NCBI RefSeq assembly: GCF_029335485.1
Contig: NZ_JARJLM010000542.1
Location: 1-64,000, forward strand
Direction: 5' to 3'
DNA length: 64,000 bases
Source of the DNA: Cupriavidus basilensis
GTDB lineage: Bacteria > Pseudomonadota > Gammaproteobacteria > Burkholderiales > Burkholderiaceae
In this document: positions 53,701-63,106 of the stretch, piece after piece
How positions within the stretch are numbered: position 1 is the stretch's first letter
How the letters are laid out: the number at the start of each line of letters is the position of its first letter
Notes under the pieces: model-generated
Told to the model about the DNA's origin: nothing
What the model saw: only the letters and a program-made list of their open reading frames with translations
Databases searched by the model: none
Made by a program: the position numbers and the translations under genes

Positions 53701-56700
53701 CGGCGGCACGCTGGCCCTGTCGACATCCGGCGTCATTGTGATCGGCGACGCGAGCTACCAGATCGGCTCGACGCTGTCCGCCGGAAGCGTCGCGCCGGCG
53801 GATGTGAGGCTAGCGAAGGAACTCCTGATTTCCGCCGGTATGCCTCTGCCGGTTGCGTACAGCCGAATCTTTACCTCGGTATCTACCGGTGTACCGTTGC
53901 CGTCCACTGTTAGCCTGCCGTCCGCTGGTCTGACTTTGGCTGCTGACTGGGTGGTGCCCGACGGTGCTGTGAACATCGGGTACAACTACAACGGTCAATA
54001 CAAGCTGGCCAACCCCGGTGTAACGATTCCTCAATCTGCTTTCCTGTTTGGCGCAAACTATTGGAATATCCGGACGCTGCCGGCGGGTTATGTTCTGCCG
54101 CCGGCCGTTTTCTCCTCAGGATTCAGCCTGAACACGCCGATCAGTGTGACGTATGTGGCGGGAACTCCCGCCCCCGTGGACGTTACAGTGGCGGCGGGAA
54201 CGATCCTCCGCTCTGGCACGTTCCTGGCGCGGGGCGCCCAGATCGAAGAGATTCCGACGCTGCACCTTCCCAACGATGCATTCAGCAACGGCTTCTCGAA
54301 GTACACGCTCAACGGCGAGCGCGGCTTGATCGTTGCCGACGGTACTGCCGTCGCAGCCATCATGCCCGTGATGCGCTTCACCAAGGTCGGCCTGCAACTG
54401 GCTTCGGGTGCCGACCCGCTCGGTGGGTTGGAGCGCTACCTGGCGCCGGTCTATACTGAAGACGCGCTCGAAAGCCGATTGACCCAGCGGCGCGGCGCCG
54501 ATTTGGAACTGCGCTCTGGCCCCATCGTGGATCCTGCGACAAGCTTGCTAACTGGCGGCAGTGTCATGATTGGCGAGGGCGCGCATATCGCCGTTGACCC
54601 CGGCCGCAGCGTGCGGATTGCCAGTGGCGGCCAGGTCACCATCGAGGGGGCCATCGAGGCGCCTGGTGGCAACATCACCATCGTCAACGAGCGCACATTC
54701 ACGAGCGCCGACCCAGCGGCATTGTCCGTCTGGATCGGTAGTCATGCCGTGCTGGATGCGGCGGCACGTGCCTACACCGCGATGGATGTCGGAGGTCGTA
54801 CCTACGGTGTAGTGCCCAATGGCGGCAGCATCGTGCTCGGCAGCGAAGGTGCCCTGAACGCAGCGACCAAGAGCAGCAATTCCGCCGACGCCTTCGTGGT
54901 AGTGCGGCCAGGCGCGATGCTCGACGCATCCGGAGCGCAGGCCCGTTTTTTCTCATACCCTGTCAACGCGATCGGGCAGCGTAGTGTGGATACCGCAGCC
55001 CGGTCCATCGCCAGCGATGGCGGCGCCATCACCCTGCGCTCCTACAACGGCATCTACAACGAAGGCAGCCTGCGCGCGACCTCAGGCGGTGCGGGTGCAT
55101 CAGGCGGCTCGCTGTCCATCGAACTGGAGTCGCCAATCTATCACTACAAGAATTCGCCTGACGAAGTTGCGGCCAATCTAAAGGTTGGCCGCGTGATGAC
55201 GATCAGCCAAGACGCAGTCCCGTATGTCTTGTCCGAAGTGCTCAAGCCTGGGCAACGCGACGTCAGCCTGACAGTCGGTCGCGCCGGTGTCAGTGCGGCA
55301 CAGATCGCCACAGGAGGCTTCGACGACGTATCATTGTTGGGCGGCAATGCCGTAGTTTTCGACGGCGAGGTCCGCCTTTCCGTAGGGCGCAGCCTGGCAC
55401 TGCGCAAGGGCTCGCTGTACAACAGCGAGTCTGGTGGGCATGCCGAACTGTCGGCGCCTTATGTTCTGTTAGATGGTCAGACTTCCAACAATGAACTCGG
55501 GCTTCGTCCGACGACACTGCCGACGTTTCCGACCGATGGTGCGCTGAGCATTAATGCCAGCCTGATCGACGTACGCAATCGCGTCAACGCAATGTTCGCC
55601 GACACCCGGCTCGCCAGCCAAAGCGACTTGCGGTTCCTGACCACGACCGATGTTGGAGGGAGTATCGGCGTTCCAGCCACCATCCTGGCTGCGATCGGCA
55701 ATCTCGACTTGGTGGCGGGGCAGGTCTATCCGGCGAGTGGCTCGCTGGTGAAGGTCTATGCCGGTTTCACCGTCGACCAGAACGGGGTTCCCACGTTCAA
55801 CCGCGACGCGACGCTCTCTATTGCGCGCCCGGAAGGCGTCGCTGTTTCACCAAAGCCTTACTCGGTCTTCGGTGACATCAGCTTGTCTGCCAGCGAGATA
55901 CGCCAGGGGGGCACACTCATTGCGCCCCTGGGGGCTATCGACCTGTATGCGTCGCGTTCCAGCGGCAGCAGTTTGCAGACAGCGGGACGCCTCGAAATGC
56001 TGCCGGGCAGCCTGACCTCGGTCAGCGCGGCTGGTTTGGTGATCCCCTTCGGGGGAACGGTCGACGGCGTCGCCTACACTGTGAACGGCGGCGCTCCCGC
56101 TACTGCCAACCTGCTCACCGGCCAACTGGGGGTGCGGGAGGATGCGTCGGTACAGGGCATCTCCCTGCGCGGAATCAACATCGCCAGCGACCGCGGCGCG
56201 GTGGTCGATCTCTCTGGCGGTGGAACCCTGGCGGGCGCAGCCTTCACCGTCGGCCGCGGCGGTTCTGTTGACACACTGCTCAATTCGCTGGCGACCGGCG
56301 GCAAGGTCTACGCGATCCTGCCAGGCGTCGTTACCGCCCCCGTGGCCGGTGGCTACAACACTGCCTGGGCCGGTGCCGTGCCCGGCATCGGCCAGCAGAT
56401 CACCCTCCCGGCCGGTGTGCCCGGCCTGCCGGCCGGCACCTACACGCTGCTGCCGGCCAACTACGCCTTGCTGCCCGGTGCCTACCGTGTTGAACTCGGC
56501 GCTCGCACGCTGCCCCAGCCGAAAACAGGCGCCACCGCCATGGCGAACGGCTCCTTTGCTGCGATGGGCACCCAAGGCGTCGCCAATACGTCGATCCGGG
56601 ATGCGTTGGACACGCGCGTGACAGTCACCCCCGGCGCGACGGTTCGCACGTATTCGAAGTACAACGAACAAAGCTACGACGCCTTTCAGTTGGCCCAAGT

Positions 56701-59700
56701 CGCGACCTTTGGCACCGCGCGGCCGCTTTTGGCACGCGATGGCAAGTTCCTCTCGCTGACGTTCTCCAACATGGCGCCGAAAGCAACCCCTGGCGGCAGC
56801 CCGGCACTGGTGTGGGACGGCATGGCCGACTTCCTTCCGGCCGATGGGGGCTACGGCGGCACGCTGTCCCTCCGACCTGCGAAGGCGGATCTGGCCATCA
56901 CGGCACCTCACAGCCAGACCCAGCGCAGTGCGACGCTGGTTCCCATCGACGCCGACGTGATCAATCGCATCGGGGCACCCAATCTCTACATTGGCGGCAG
57001 GCCCACTCTCGACACCGTGCTGGCGGGAACCATCCAACTCGCGGGTCGCCTCTACACTACGGGTTCCCTGACACTGGAGAAGGACGCCGTCCTGAGCGCT
57101 GCGCAAGCGTTTCTCGCGGCCAACAAGGGGATCGAGCTCCAATCCGGCGCGCGCATCGACACACGCGGCTGGGACGTGCCAGTCGCGGACTCGTCCACCG
57201 GCTATTTCTTTGGCGGGGGGGAGACCCCGCTGCTGGTTGCATCCAACGGTTCTGTCACACTCACTCTCCCTTTGGTGCCCGGGTCGAGTTCCATCCTGAT
57301 CGGTGATGGTGCCTCGATCTACGCTAATGGCACTGTGGGGTTCTCCGCAGCCGGGGGCGTGAGCTTCGCGGGGACCCCGCTGATCGGTGCCCACGACCTG
57401 GCGCTGGCCCTGCCTTCGATCAATCTTGGTGAGGCTAATGTGCTGGCGGCGGCGCAGGCGGCAGGCGTGCTGCCGATTGGTATGAGCCTGACTCAGGATA
57501 TCCTGACACAACTGCTCGCCGGCAATCCGTCGGCCGGCATCGCTGCCACGAAGAACCTCATGCTCAGCGCATCCCAGTCGCTGAACTTCTTTGGCTCGAT
57601 CGATCTCAGCTTGGTGGACCGGGCGTCGGGCAAGCCCTTGCTGTCCCAACTGGTCCTGAGAACGCCTGCGATCTACGGCCTGGGAAACGCTGGCGATACG
57701 GCCCGCCTGGCGGTCGACACGCTGGTGTGGAGCGGCATGGTTGTGCCGCACTACGATCAGAATCGCAGGGTCATTTACGACAGCGCCACGCCTGGCGCGG
57801 TTCTCGCCAACGGTCCCGGCACGGGGCAGGGCTCGCTGAGTTTCGATGCCAACCGGATCATTTTCGGCTATCCGGACAAGTCGCAGCCGAACAACAGCGT
57901 CACCTCCAACCGGCTGATGCTGGGCTTCTCCAACGTCAACCTCCAGGCGCGCGAGTCCATCACCGCCAACAACAAGGGCAGCCTCTCGGCCTACACGATA
58001 GGGGCCGATCCTGGCACGGGCTTCGACCCCAAGACCTATGCCGGCGTCGGCGGCGCGCTGAATCTCATCACGCCGCTGCTGACCGGCGATGCGGGTTCCA
58101 TCATGAGTTACCGCACGGGAGGGGCCTTGACCGTCGCTTCCCCGGCCAGTGCGACGGCCCATCTCGCGCCCCAGGCGCTCGGCGCCGAGATCAACCTGAA
58201 TGCGGGCACCATCGATGTATCTTCGGCCATCGTGCTGCCGAGCGGCAAGTTGACGATGACCGCTTCCCGCGACATCATGCTGGCCGACGGCGCGCGTCTC
58301 GATGTGTCCGGCCGCGCCGTTCCCTTCTTCGATGTGACGAGATATTCGTGGGGCGGTGACGTCGCACTGGAAAGCACCATTGGCAATATCGTCCAGAGCG
58401 GCGGCTCGACAATCGATGTATCCGCCAGGAACAGCGACGCGGGGACGCTCCAACTAACGGCGCTGGATGCCGACGCCGGTCGCATCGCCCTGGGGGGCAC
58501 GCTGCTGGGCAGCGGGGGGCCTGGCCACAGTGGCGGGATCATCGACGTGCGGGCGCAGTTAATTGGGACCGATCCGGGCAACCTGACGAGTGACTTCGCG
58601 GCGCTCAACGCCGCGCTGAACCGCGCGGGCTACTTCGGCGCGCGATCCTTCGATTTCAAGCAGGGCAACCTGACCATCGGCAACGAAGTGCAGGCGCACC
58701 AGGTCAATCTGTCGGTGGACGGCGGCAGCCTTACCGTGGCGGGCACCATTGACGCCAGCAGCACCAAGCCAGGCACGATCCGGCTCGCGGCACGGGACAA
58801 CCTGACACTTGCCTCGACCGCAGTGCTCGATGTGCATGGCAGCAAATTGCAGGTGGACAGCTATGGCGCGCCTATCGAAGCCAAGAACCGCGGCACGATC
58901 GAACTCACCACCAGCGAAGGATGGCTGACGTTGGCGTCGGGTGCCACGTTGGATTTGTCCTCGCCGGACGGTGGGGCTCGAGGCAAAGTGGAACTCAATG
59001 TCGGCCGCATTGGTGAGACCAGTGGCGACGTCCGGATCAGCGCAAGCAGCCCCGTCAATCTCCGTGGCGCAAGCAGTATCGCCGTGAATGGTTTCTGGTC
59101 CTATTCGCCGACGGATGTCGCCGGCACCATTGTGCAGGACAACGGGGGTGAGGCACCGGTAGGCGCCAATGGCGCCATCGGATTGAAGCAGATCGATCAG
59201 CGCAGTGACCAATTCCTCAATGCCGCTCTGGCAAATTCTGATCTGGGCAATCGCTTGGCGGGTCTGACTGTCCATGGCGAAGCCTTCCATCTGCGGCCTG
59301 GTGTGGAGATCGCCAGCTATACGCCGAATGGCAATCTGACGATCAATGGCGATCTGGATTTCTCCGGATATCGCTACGGGCCCAATGCCAATCGCGACAC
59401 TGCTTCGGCCAACTATGGCGCTGGTGAGCCTGGCATGTTTGTGATCCGGGCAGGCGGCAACCTGATCATCACGGGCAGTATCAATGATGGGTTCGGCTAT
59501 AAACACGCAATACCAACAGTGCTCGATATCTCGCCGCCGGGTACGGTCCTCAGTTCTCCTTTGTCGCCTTTAAAGGACGTAACGCTCACGACGGACTGGC
59601 TCATCCCGAACAACGTTTTCTACTCGACAGCGGTATTGTTTGACACGAACGGAAATGTGCTGTGGGCGCCAGAATGGGGGTTTACCGACAATCTGGTTCC

Positions 59701-62700
59701 GGCTGGAACGACGATCAGTTGGAATGGTCTTGATAATGGATACGGGAATCTTGTTTTCGAAGCAGGTATTTCCTTGCCGGGATACACGACCGTTGTAACT
59801 CGTGGAACACCTGCTGTATCGGCTACGAATGCCACAGCGCCAATGCTCGCAGCCGGATTGAAGTCTTCTTCGTTCCGATTCGTCAGCGGCGCTGATCTTT
59901 CCAGCACGGACAGTCGAGGAGTGCAATCCTTGACTGCTCTTGCGAGAGCGGCCAATGCGGGCCACACGAAGTTGGAAAATCCCGCTGAAGTCGGAGGCAT
60001 CAGCGTTCTCCGCACAGGTACTGGCAATCTCGAACTCCTGGCAGGCGGCAGTATCTCGCAGGGTTCTGCCTATGGCATCTACACGGCAGGAACTCAAACC
60101 GATCCCGGCAGCACTGCGCTGCCATCGGGGAGCTATCTTCCCGACCATGGAGGCGACTTGCGGATCGTTGCGCAGGGAGATTTGACGGGCTATATCTATC
60201 AGTACCAGCCCGCCAGTAACGCCTACAACACCTACGCAGTCAGCAACTGGCTATGGCGTCAGGGCGATCACGCATCCGGCGAGAAGGCCACGTGGTCGAT
60301 CAACTTCGGATCCTATGCCACCGATAGCTATTCTATGCAGACGTATCTGCAGGGCTTCGCGGGGTTCGGTGCTTTGGGTGGCGGCAACGTCAGCTTGCGG
60401 GTCGGCGGCGATGCTGGAAATCTTGCGCCAGCCCGCAGCGACAATCTGGGAGGATTTATCAGTACCGGTCTGGTGCTCGCGGTGGGATCGAGCGGACGCG
60501 TCACCTCCGTGCAGAAATCGGCCGACGGCAGGGTTACCGGTGGCACGCTCGTGCAGACCGGCGGCGGTGATCTCACGGTCAAGATCGGTGGCAGGCTCAA
60601 TCCCGGCGCGGCGGCTAGTGTCGCGACGGGGGACGATTTCAATGGTTCGTTCACCAACGTGCGCGGCGACATCGTGGTGGATGCGGGGGCGATAGGCGCC
60701 ATTCCGTTGGTATACAACCGGGCAGAACTCAATGATCCTCGCGGGATTGAGCCGTACCGAGCCACACTCATGGCTATTGGTGGCGCACGCGGCGGGCCCG
60801 TGCTGGTGCCAGGCGATGGCGCTGTCACGCTGCGAGGCCGCGGTGATCTGGTGTTGGGCGGCGTTGGTGACCCCGGCCAAATCCTAACTGGTAGTTCGCA
60901 GTGGACATGGTTTTCTCTGTGGCAACCGACCACGTCCATCGATTTGTTCTCGGTGGGTGGGAATGTCACGCCATTCAATCCCACAGCGTCGGGGAACGAA
61001 CGTTGGGACGCACGCTCCGGGAGGCCTGATCAGATGCTGCCGGCACAGTTCCGTGTCGTTGCTGCCAGCGGGAGTATTTACTACGGAGGCTTCGACAACA
61101 GCGTTATCGAACTGTCGCCTTCAGCCCGTGGGCAATTGGAGTTGCTGGCGCAGGATTCGATTTATGGCGGAGCATTCATCCCTTCTGGATCTTTCGACGG
61201 GACGCCTGAAGGCTCGCTGCGCTTCAATGTCTCTGGGGCCAACGCGGATTTGGATTCGATCCCAAATCCGTTCAAGCCCGCTTTCAACGTCGCATACGAT
61301 ATGTACAACGGCTTTCATGCCTACCGGCGTGACACGGTGACATCAAACCTGCACGCAGGCGACGCACAGCCCGTTCGTGTCTATGCGGTCAACGGTGATT
61401 TGCTGAATGTGGCGCTGGGTGAGACAGCGCAGGTCTACGAGACACCGACCAATTCCTATTACACACGGAATATCGGTGCGAAGTTGGCGCGCGTACTGGC
61501 AGGGCGCGATATCGTGAACTTTGGAAGTGGGGCTGGCAACACACCGAATCCAGGGCTAATCCTGAACGCGAACGGTACGGACGTGTCGATTGTTTCTGCG
61601 GGGCGCGACATGTTCTACACCAATGTCCAGGTTGCAGGCCCGGGCACGCTGGAAGTCTCGGCCGGGCGCAACCTCTACCAGGGTGACAAGGGCAGCATCA
61701 CCAGCATCGGTTCTCTTGCCGCTGGCGACACCCGAGCCGGCGCAGGCATCGTGCTGCAGGCTGGTGTGGGCGCTTTCGGCCCTGACTACGCCAAGCTCAT
61801 GCAGTACCTCGATCCGGCCAATCTGCTGCCGGCGGACACGCCGCTCGACGGCTCGGGCAAGGTGGTCAAGACCTACGAGAAGGAACTTGCAGAGTGGCTA
61901 AAGGTGCGTTATGGCTTCGAAGGAAACGGGTCTGAGACATTGGCTTACTTCACGGCCCTTGCGCCGGAACAGCGGCGGGTCTTTCTGCGTTCAGTGTACT
62001 ACGCCGAATTGGAAGCCGGCGGCCGGGAGTACAACAACCCAGATAGTCGTCGATACGGCTCCTACTTGCGAGGCCGTGACATGATCGCGACCCTGTTCCC
62101 GGCCAAGGATGCGAACGGCAAGGCCATCGTCAGGCAGGGCGACATCACCCTGTTCGGCGGCGCGGGCGTGCAGACGCAGTTCGGTGGTGACATCGATGTG
62201 CTGGCGCCGGGCGGGCAGGTCGTGGTCGGAGTCCAGGGCCAAGTGCCGCCGGCAACCTCGGGCCTGCTCACGCAGGGCGCAGGCGACATCTCAATCTACA
62301 GCCAGGGCAGCGTGCTGCTGGGACTGTCTCGCATCATGACCACCTTCGGCGGGAACGTGCTGGCGTGGTCGGCCGAGGGCGACATCAACGCCGGGCGGGG
62401 CTCCAAGACCACGCTGGTGTACACGCCACCAAAACGCGAGTACGACGCCTACGGCAACGTAAAGCTGTCGTCCAACGTGCCGAGCAGCGGTGCGGGCATC
62501 GCTACACTGGCGCCGATCGCGGAAGTACCGGCTGGTGATGTAGACCTGATCGCCCCCCTAGGCACAATTGACGCAGGCGAGGCTGGCATTCGGGTGTCGG
62601 GCAACGTCAACCTGGCGGCATTGCAGGTGATCAACGCCGCCAACATCCAGGTGAAGGGAGAGGCCACTGGAATCCCGACCGTCGCGGCGGTGAACGTCGG

Positions 62701-63016
62701 TGCGCTGATCAATGCCAGCGCAGCGGCTTCGCAGGCGACAGCGGCAGCGCAGGACGTGGTGCAGCGCGAGCGGGCCGCCGCCCGGCAAAACCTGCCGTCG
62801 ATCTTCACGGTGCGAGTGCTGGGCTTTGGCAATGAGACGATGGAAGGGACCGACAGCCGAAAAGCCCCGGATCCTCGTTCAGGGTTGCAGTCCGACGCGC
62901 CACCCTATGACCCGAAGAACCGCGTGCAAATTGTTGGCCATGGGCAACGCCTCAAGCCAGAGATGTTCTCACACTTGACGGAAGACGAGCGGCGGCGCCT
63001 GCAGCAGGACCGCTAA
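50720..63016 (+). CDS. Giant filamentous haemagglutinin-family exoprotein (TpsA, PdtA-like)
   Basis: 4,098 residues from ATG 50720; a start 45 bases earlier is possible. An extended signal peptide (about 1-54) ends ...GAIADAHA. The TPS/haemagglutination-activity domain spans about 150-300: ILNWETFNVGKNTTVAFHQQ, LGQIKGDGTVMIVNRNGIVF (NRNGI near 227-231) and QIDTRNLLVAAANI. The remaining 3,700 residues are a beta-helix with recurring LDVSG, IDVSSGG and GSIxLxA motifs, two less GC-rich inserts (about 1033-1203 and 2927-3060), and a C-terminal segment (DITLFGGAGVQTQFGGDIDV onward) like the DUF3739 end of this family. It should be secreted by a TpsB pore, none of which is in the window. It is probably a surface fibre, adhesin or contact factor. 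It sits behind the STN-sigma-FecR module and its matching promoter. Confidence 0.9.
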   Translation: MSTRGHRGATTVSRYQMQEGREFRMAPIARVVAMTLAVSGAIADAHAQQAFSGAWFAAKGAMRNTVEQTGKLPNGQPVSTLTNPSAQQRQANAQLQRSINNLGVAAQSIAAQQVAQAAARKAALNDPSLPDGLAEGGLKVDTNSLTAGWLNASAPTQTVADGRTTVGIQQTADKAILNWETFNVGKNTTVAFHQQQDWAVLNRVNDPSARPSRILGQIKGDGTVMIVNRNGIVFSGSSQIDTRNLLVAAANITDSQFKSSGIYGPDAATPTFTEALGKVEVKAGAQITTKEPTSATQGGGYVLLVGGEVANAGEIITRKGQIQLAAGDSFIIRKGAGTEGNTASTTKGNEVAPQLNIVSTAGKVSNTGLILAREGDITLAGRDVQQNGVAVATTTVNTRGTVHLLNSASDTLGKVTLGQHAVTAIVPEDDGKTTALDSQRDALIKDSAAQDLLRSTSSTGAFDNLSLLSDRRDQSRIEVTSGGNVVFDGDSLTLATGGQIAVSAMKRSFVADRAQLDVSGAVGVNLAMESNNVKVNVQGNEQRDAPVNREGGKLLNANVWIDRRRLVYVPAGTGGYESDRWYTAGGLLEVGGYLSNQGHRIDEWLAQGGTIVLGGSEVVTQAGSAINLSGGSVNVQTGYLNQTWLKGNDGRLYNVNSAPADIAYTGVYRGFEDEHKRWGTSTTGYYYNPLIGPQRLLENGYTVGRDAGRLIIGAPTAVIEGDIVADVFNGAQQAQARAASITDGYKQAQAAVALPGALLLGQYGATDQYAGRVGVFESDVRIGDIASITADLAAGDVLASDRIGTVWLDASRLNAQHLGGLDLATARKVVVEAPLVLADGGRLSLTAPVVGFNADVTARGGTVSVNNSFRVDNAPGNAPNLGGRTLLLDGAAAITVDQGVTLDLRGLWVNTALNPETASGLAYLNGGLVTLASTKDVSMAAGSLIDVSSGGAVLPKLATKGGKGGSVALSADAQGGGTGVLTLDGDVRGFGVNGGGTLALSTSGVIVIGDASYQIGSTLSAGSVAPADVRLAKELLISAGMPLPVAYSRIFTSVSTGVPLPSTVSLPSAGLTLAADWVVPDGAVNIGYNYNGQYKLANPGVTIPQSAFLFGANYWNIRTLPAGYVLPPAVFSSGFSLNTPISVTYVAGTPAPVDVTVAAGTILRSGTFLARGAQIEEIPTLHLPNDAFSNGFSKYTLNGERGLIVADGTAVAAIMPVMRFTKVGLQLASGADPLGGLERYLAPVYTEDALESRLTQRRGADLELRSGPIVDPATSLLTGGSVMIGEGAHIAVDPGRSVRIASGGQVTIEGAIEAPGGNITIVNERTFTSADPAALSVWIGSHAVLDAAARAYTAMDVGGRTYGVVPNGGSIVLGSEGALNAATKSSNSADAFVVVRPGAMLDASGAQARFFSYPVNAIGQRSVDTAARSIASDGGAITLRSYNGIYNEGSLRATSGGAGASGGSLSIELESPIYHYKNSPDEVAANLKVGRVMTISQDAVPYVLSEVLKPGQRDVSLTVGRAGVSAAQIATGGFDDVSLLGGNAVVFDGEVRLSVGRSLALRKGSLYNSESGGHAELSAPYVLLDGQTSNNELGLRPTTLPTFPTDGALSINASLIDVRNRVNAMFADTRLASQSDLRFLTTTDVGGSIGVPATILAAIGNLDLVAGQVYPASGSLVKVYAGFTVDQNGVPTFNRDATLSIARPEGVAVSPKPYSVFGDISLSASEIRQGGTLIAPLGAIDLYASRSSGSSLQTAGRLEMLPGSLTSVSAAGLVIPFGGTVDGVAYTVNGGAPATANLLTGQLGVREDASVQGISLRGINIASDRGAVVDLSGGGTLAGAAFTVGRGGSVDTLLNSLATGGKVYAILPGVVTAPVAGGYNTAWAGAVPGIGQQITLPAGVPGLPAGTYTLLPANYALLPGAYRVELGARTLPQPKTGATAMANGSFAAMGTQGVANTSIRDALDTRVTVTPGATVRTYSKYNEQSYDAFQLAQVATFGTARPLLARDGKFLSLTFSNMAPKATPGGSPALVWDGMADFLPADGGYGGTLSLRPAKADLAITAPHSQTQRSATLVPIDADVINRIGAPNLYIGGRPTLDTVLAGTIQLAGRLYTTGSLTLEKDAVLSAAQAFLAANKGIELQSGARIDTRGWDVPVADSSTGYFFGGGETPLLVASNGSVTLTLPLVPGSSSILIGDGASIYANGTVGFSAAGGVSFAGTPLIGAHDLALALPSINLGEANVLAAAQAAGVLPIGMSLTQDILTQLLAGNPSAGIAATKNLMLSASQSLNFFGSIDLSLVDRASGKPLLSQLVLRTPAIYGLGNAGDTARLAVDTLVWSGMVVPHYDQNRRVIYDSATPGAVLANGPGTGQGSLSFDANRIIFGYPDKSQPNNSVTSNRLMLGFSNVNLQARESITANNKGSLSAYTIGADPGTGFDPKTYAGVGGALNLITPLLTGDAGSIMSYRTGGALTVASPASATAHLAPQALGAEINLNAGTIDVSSAIVLPSGKLTMTASRDIMLADGARLDVSGRAVPFFDVTRYSWGGDVALESTIGNIVQSGGSTIDVSARNSDAGTLQLTALDADAGRIALGGTLLGSGGPGHSGGIIDVRAQLIGTDPGNLTSDFAALNAALNRAGYFGARSFDFKQGNLTIGNEVQAHQVNLSVDGGSLTVAGTIDASSTKPGTIRLAARDNLTLASTAVLDVHGSKLQVDSYGAPIEAKNRGTIELTTSEGWLTLASGATLDLSSPDGGARGKVELNVGRIGETSGDVRISASSPVNLRGASSIAVNGFWSYSPTDVAGTIVQDNGGEAPVGANGAIGLKQIDQRSDQFLNAALANSDLGNRLAGLTVHGEAFHLRPGVEIASYTPNGNLTINGDLDFSGYRYGPNANRDTASANYGAGEPGMFVIRAGGNLIITGSINDGFGYKHAIPTVLDISPPGTVLSSPLSPLKDVTLTTDWLIPNNVFYSTAVLFDTNGNVLWAPEWGFTDNLVPAGTTISWNGLDNGYGNLVFEAGISLPGYTTVVTRGTPAVSATNATAPMLAAGLKSSSFRFVSGADLSSTDSRGVQSLTALARAANAGHTKLENPAEVGGISVLRTGTGNLELLAGGSISQGSAYGIYTAGTQTDPGSTALPSGSYLPDHGGDLRIVAQGDLTGYIYQYQPASNAYNTYAVSNWLWRQGDHASGEKATWSINFGSYATDSYSMQTYLQGFAGFGALGGGNVSLRVGGDAGNLAPARSDNLGGFISTGLVLAVGSSGRVTSVQKSADGRVTGGTLVQTGGGDLTVKIGGRLNPGAAASVATGDDFNGSFTNVRGDIVVDAGAIGAIPLVYNRAELNDPRGIEPYRATLMAIGGARGGPVLVPGDGAVTLRGRGDLVLGGVGDPGQILTGSSQWTWFSLWQPTTSIDLFSVGGNVTPFNPTASGNERWDARSGRPDQMLPAQFRVVAASGSIYYGGFDNSVIELSPSARGQLELLAQDSIYGGAFIPSGSFDGTPEGSLRFNVSGANADLDSIPNPFKPAFNVAYDMYNGFHAYRRDTVTSNLHAGDAQPVRVYAVNGDLLNVALGETAQVYETPTNSYYTRNIGAKLARVLAGRDIVNFGSGAGNTPNPGLILNANGTDVSIVSAGRDMFYTNVQVAGPGTLEVSAGRNLYQGDKGSITSIGSLAAGDTRAGAGIVLQAGVGAFGPDYAKLMQYLDPANLLPADTPLDGSGKVVKTYEKELAEWLKVRYGFEGNGSETLAYFTALAPEQRRVFLRSVYYAELEAGGREYNNPDSRRYGSYLRGRDMIATLFPAKDANGKAIVRQGDITLFGGAGVQTQFGGDIDVLAPGGQVVVGVQGQVPPATSGLLTQGAGDISIYSQGSVLLGLSRIMTTFGGNVLAWSAEGDINAGRGSKTTLVYTPPKREYDAYGNVKLSSNVPSSGAGIATLAPIAEVPAGDVDLIAPLGTIDAGEAGIRVSGNVNLAALQVINAANIQVKGEATGIPTVAAVNVGALINASAAASQATAAAQDVVQRERAAARQNLPSIFTVRVLGFGNETMEGTDSRKAPDPRSGLQSDAPPYDPKNRVQIVGHGQRLKPEMFSHLTEDERRRLQQDR

Positions 63017-63045
63017 GCCGCGACCCCAAGACTGTAAATCTCACT

Positions 63046-63065
63046 TGTTCCTACCGCGGGGAACA
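63046..63065. repeat. Inverted repeat between the exoprotein and second sigma gene
   Basis: TGTTCC (63046-63051) and GGAACA (63060-63065) are separated by eight bases, with no T run. It lies 30 bases after the exoprotein stop and 42 before the next start. It could be an operator or a processing hairpin; it does not look like a standard terminator. Confidence 0.35.
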
Positions 63066-63106
63066 GGATGGAGGCCGCTTTGGCCCCAATCCAAGGGGAA
63101 TCCGAA

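Noticed and set aside
55847..58453. 868-residue open frame antisense to the exoprotein gene
   Set aside because: It lies wholly inside the exoprotein gene, has no domain pattern and reads as an Arg/Gln/Gly/Ala-rich shadow of the repetitive GC-rich coding strand.
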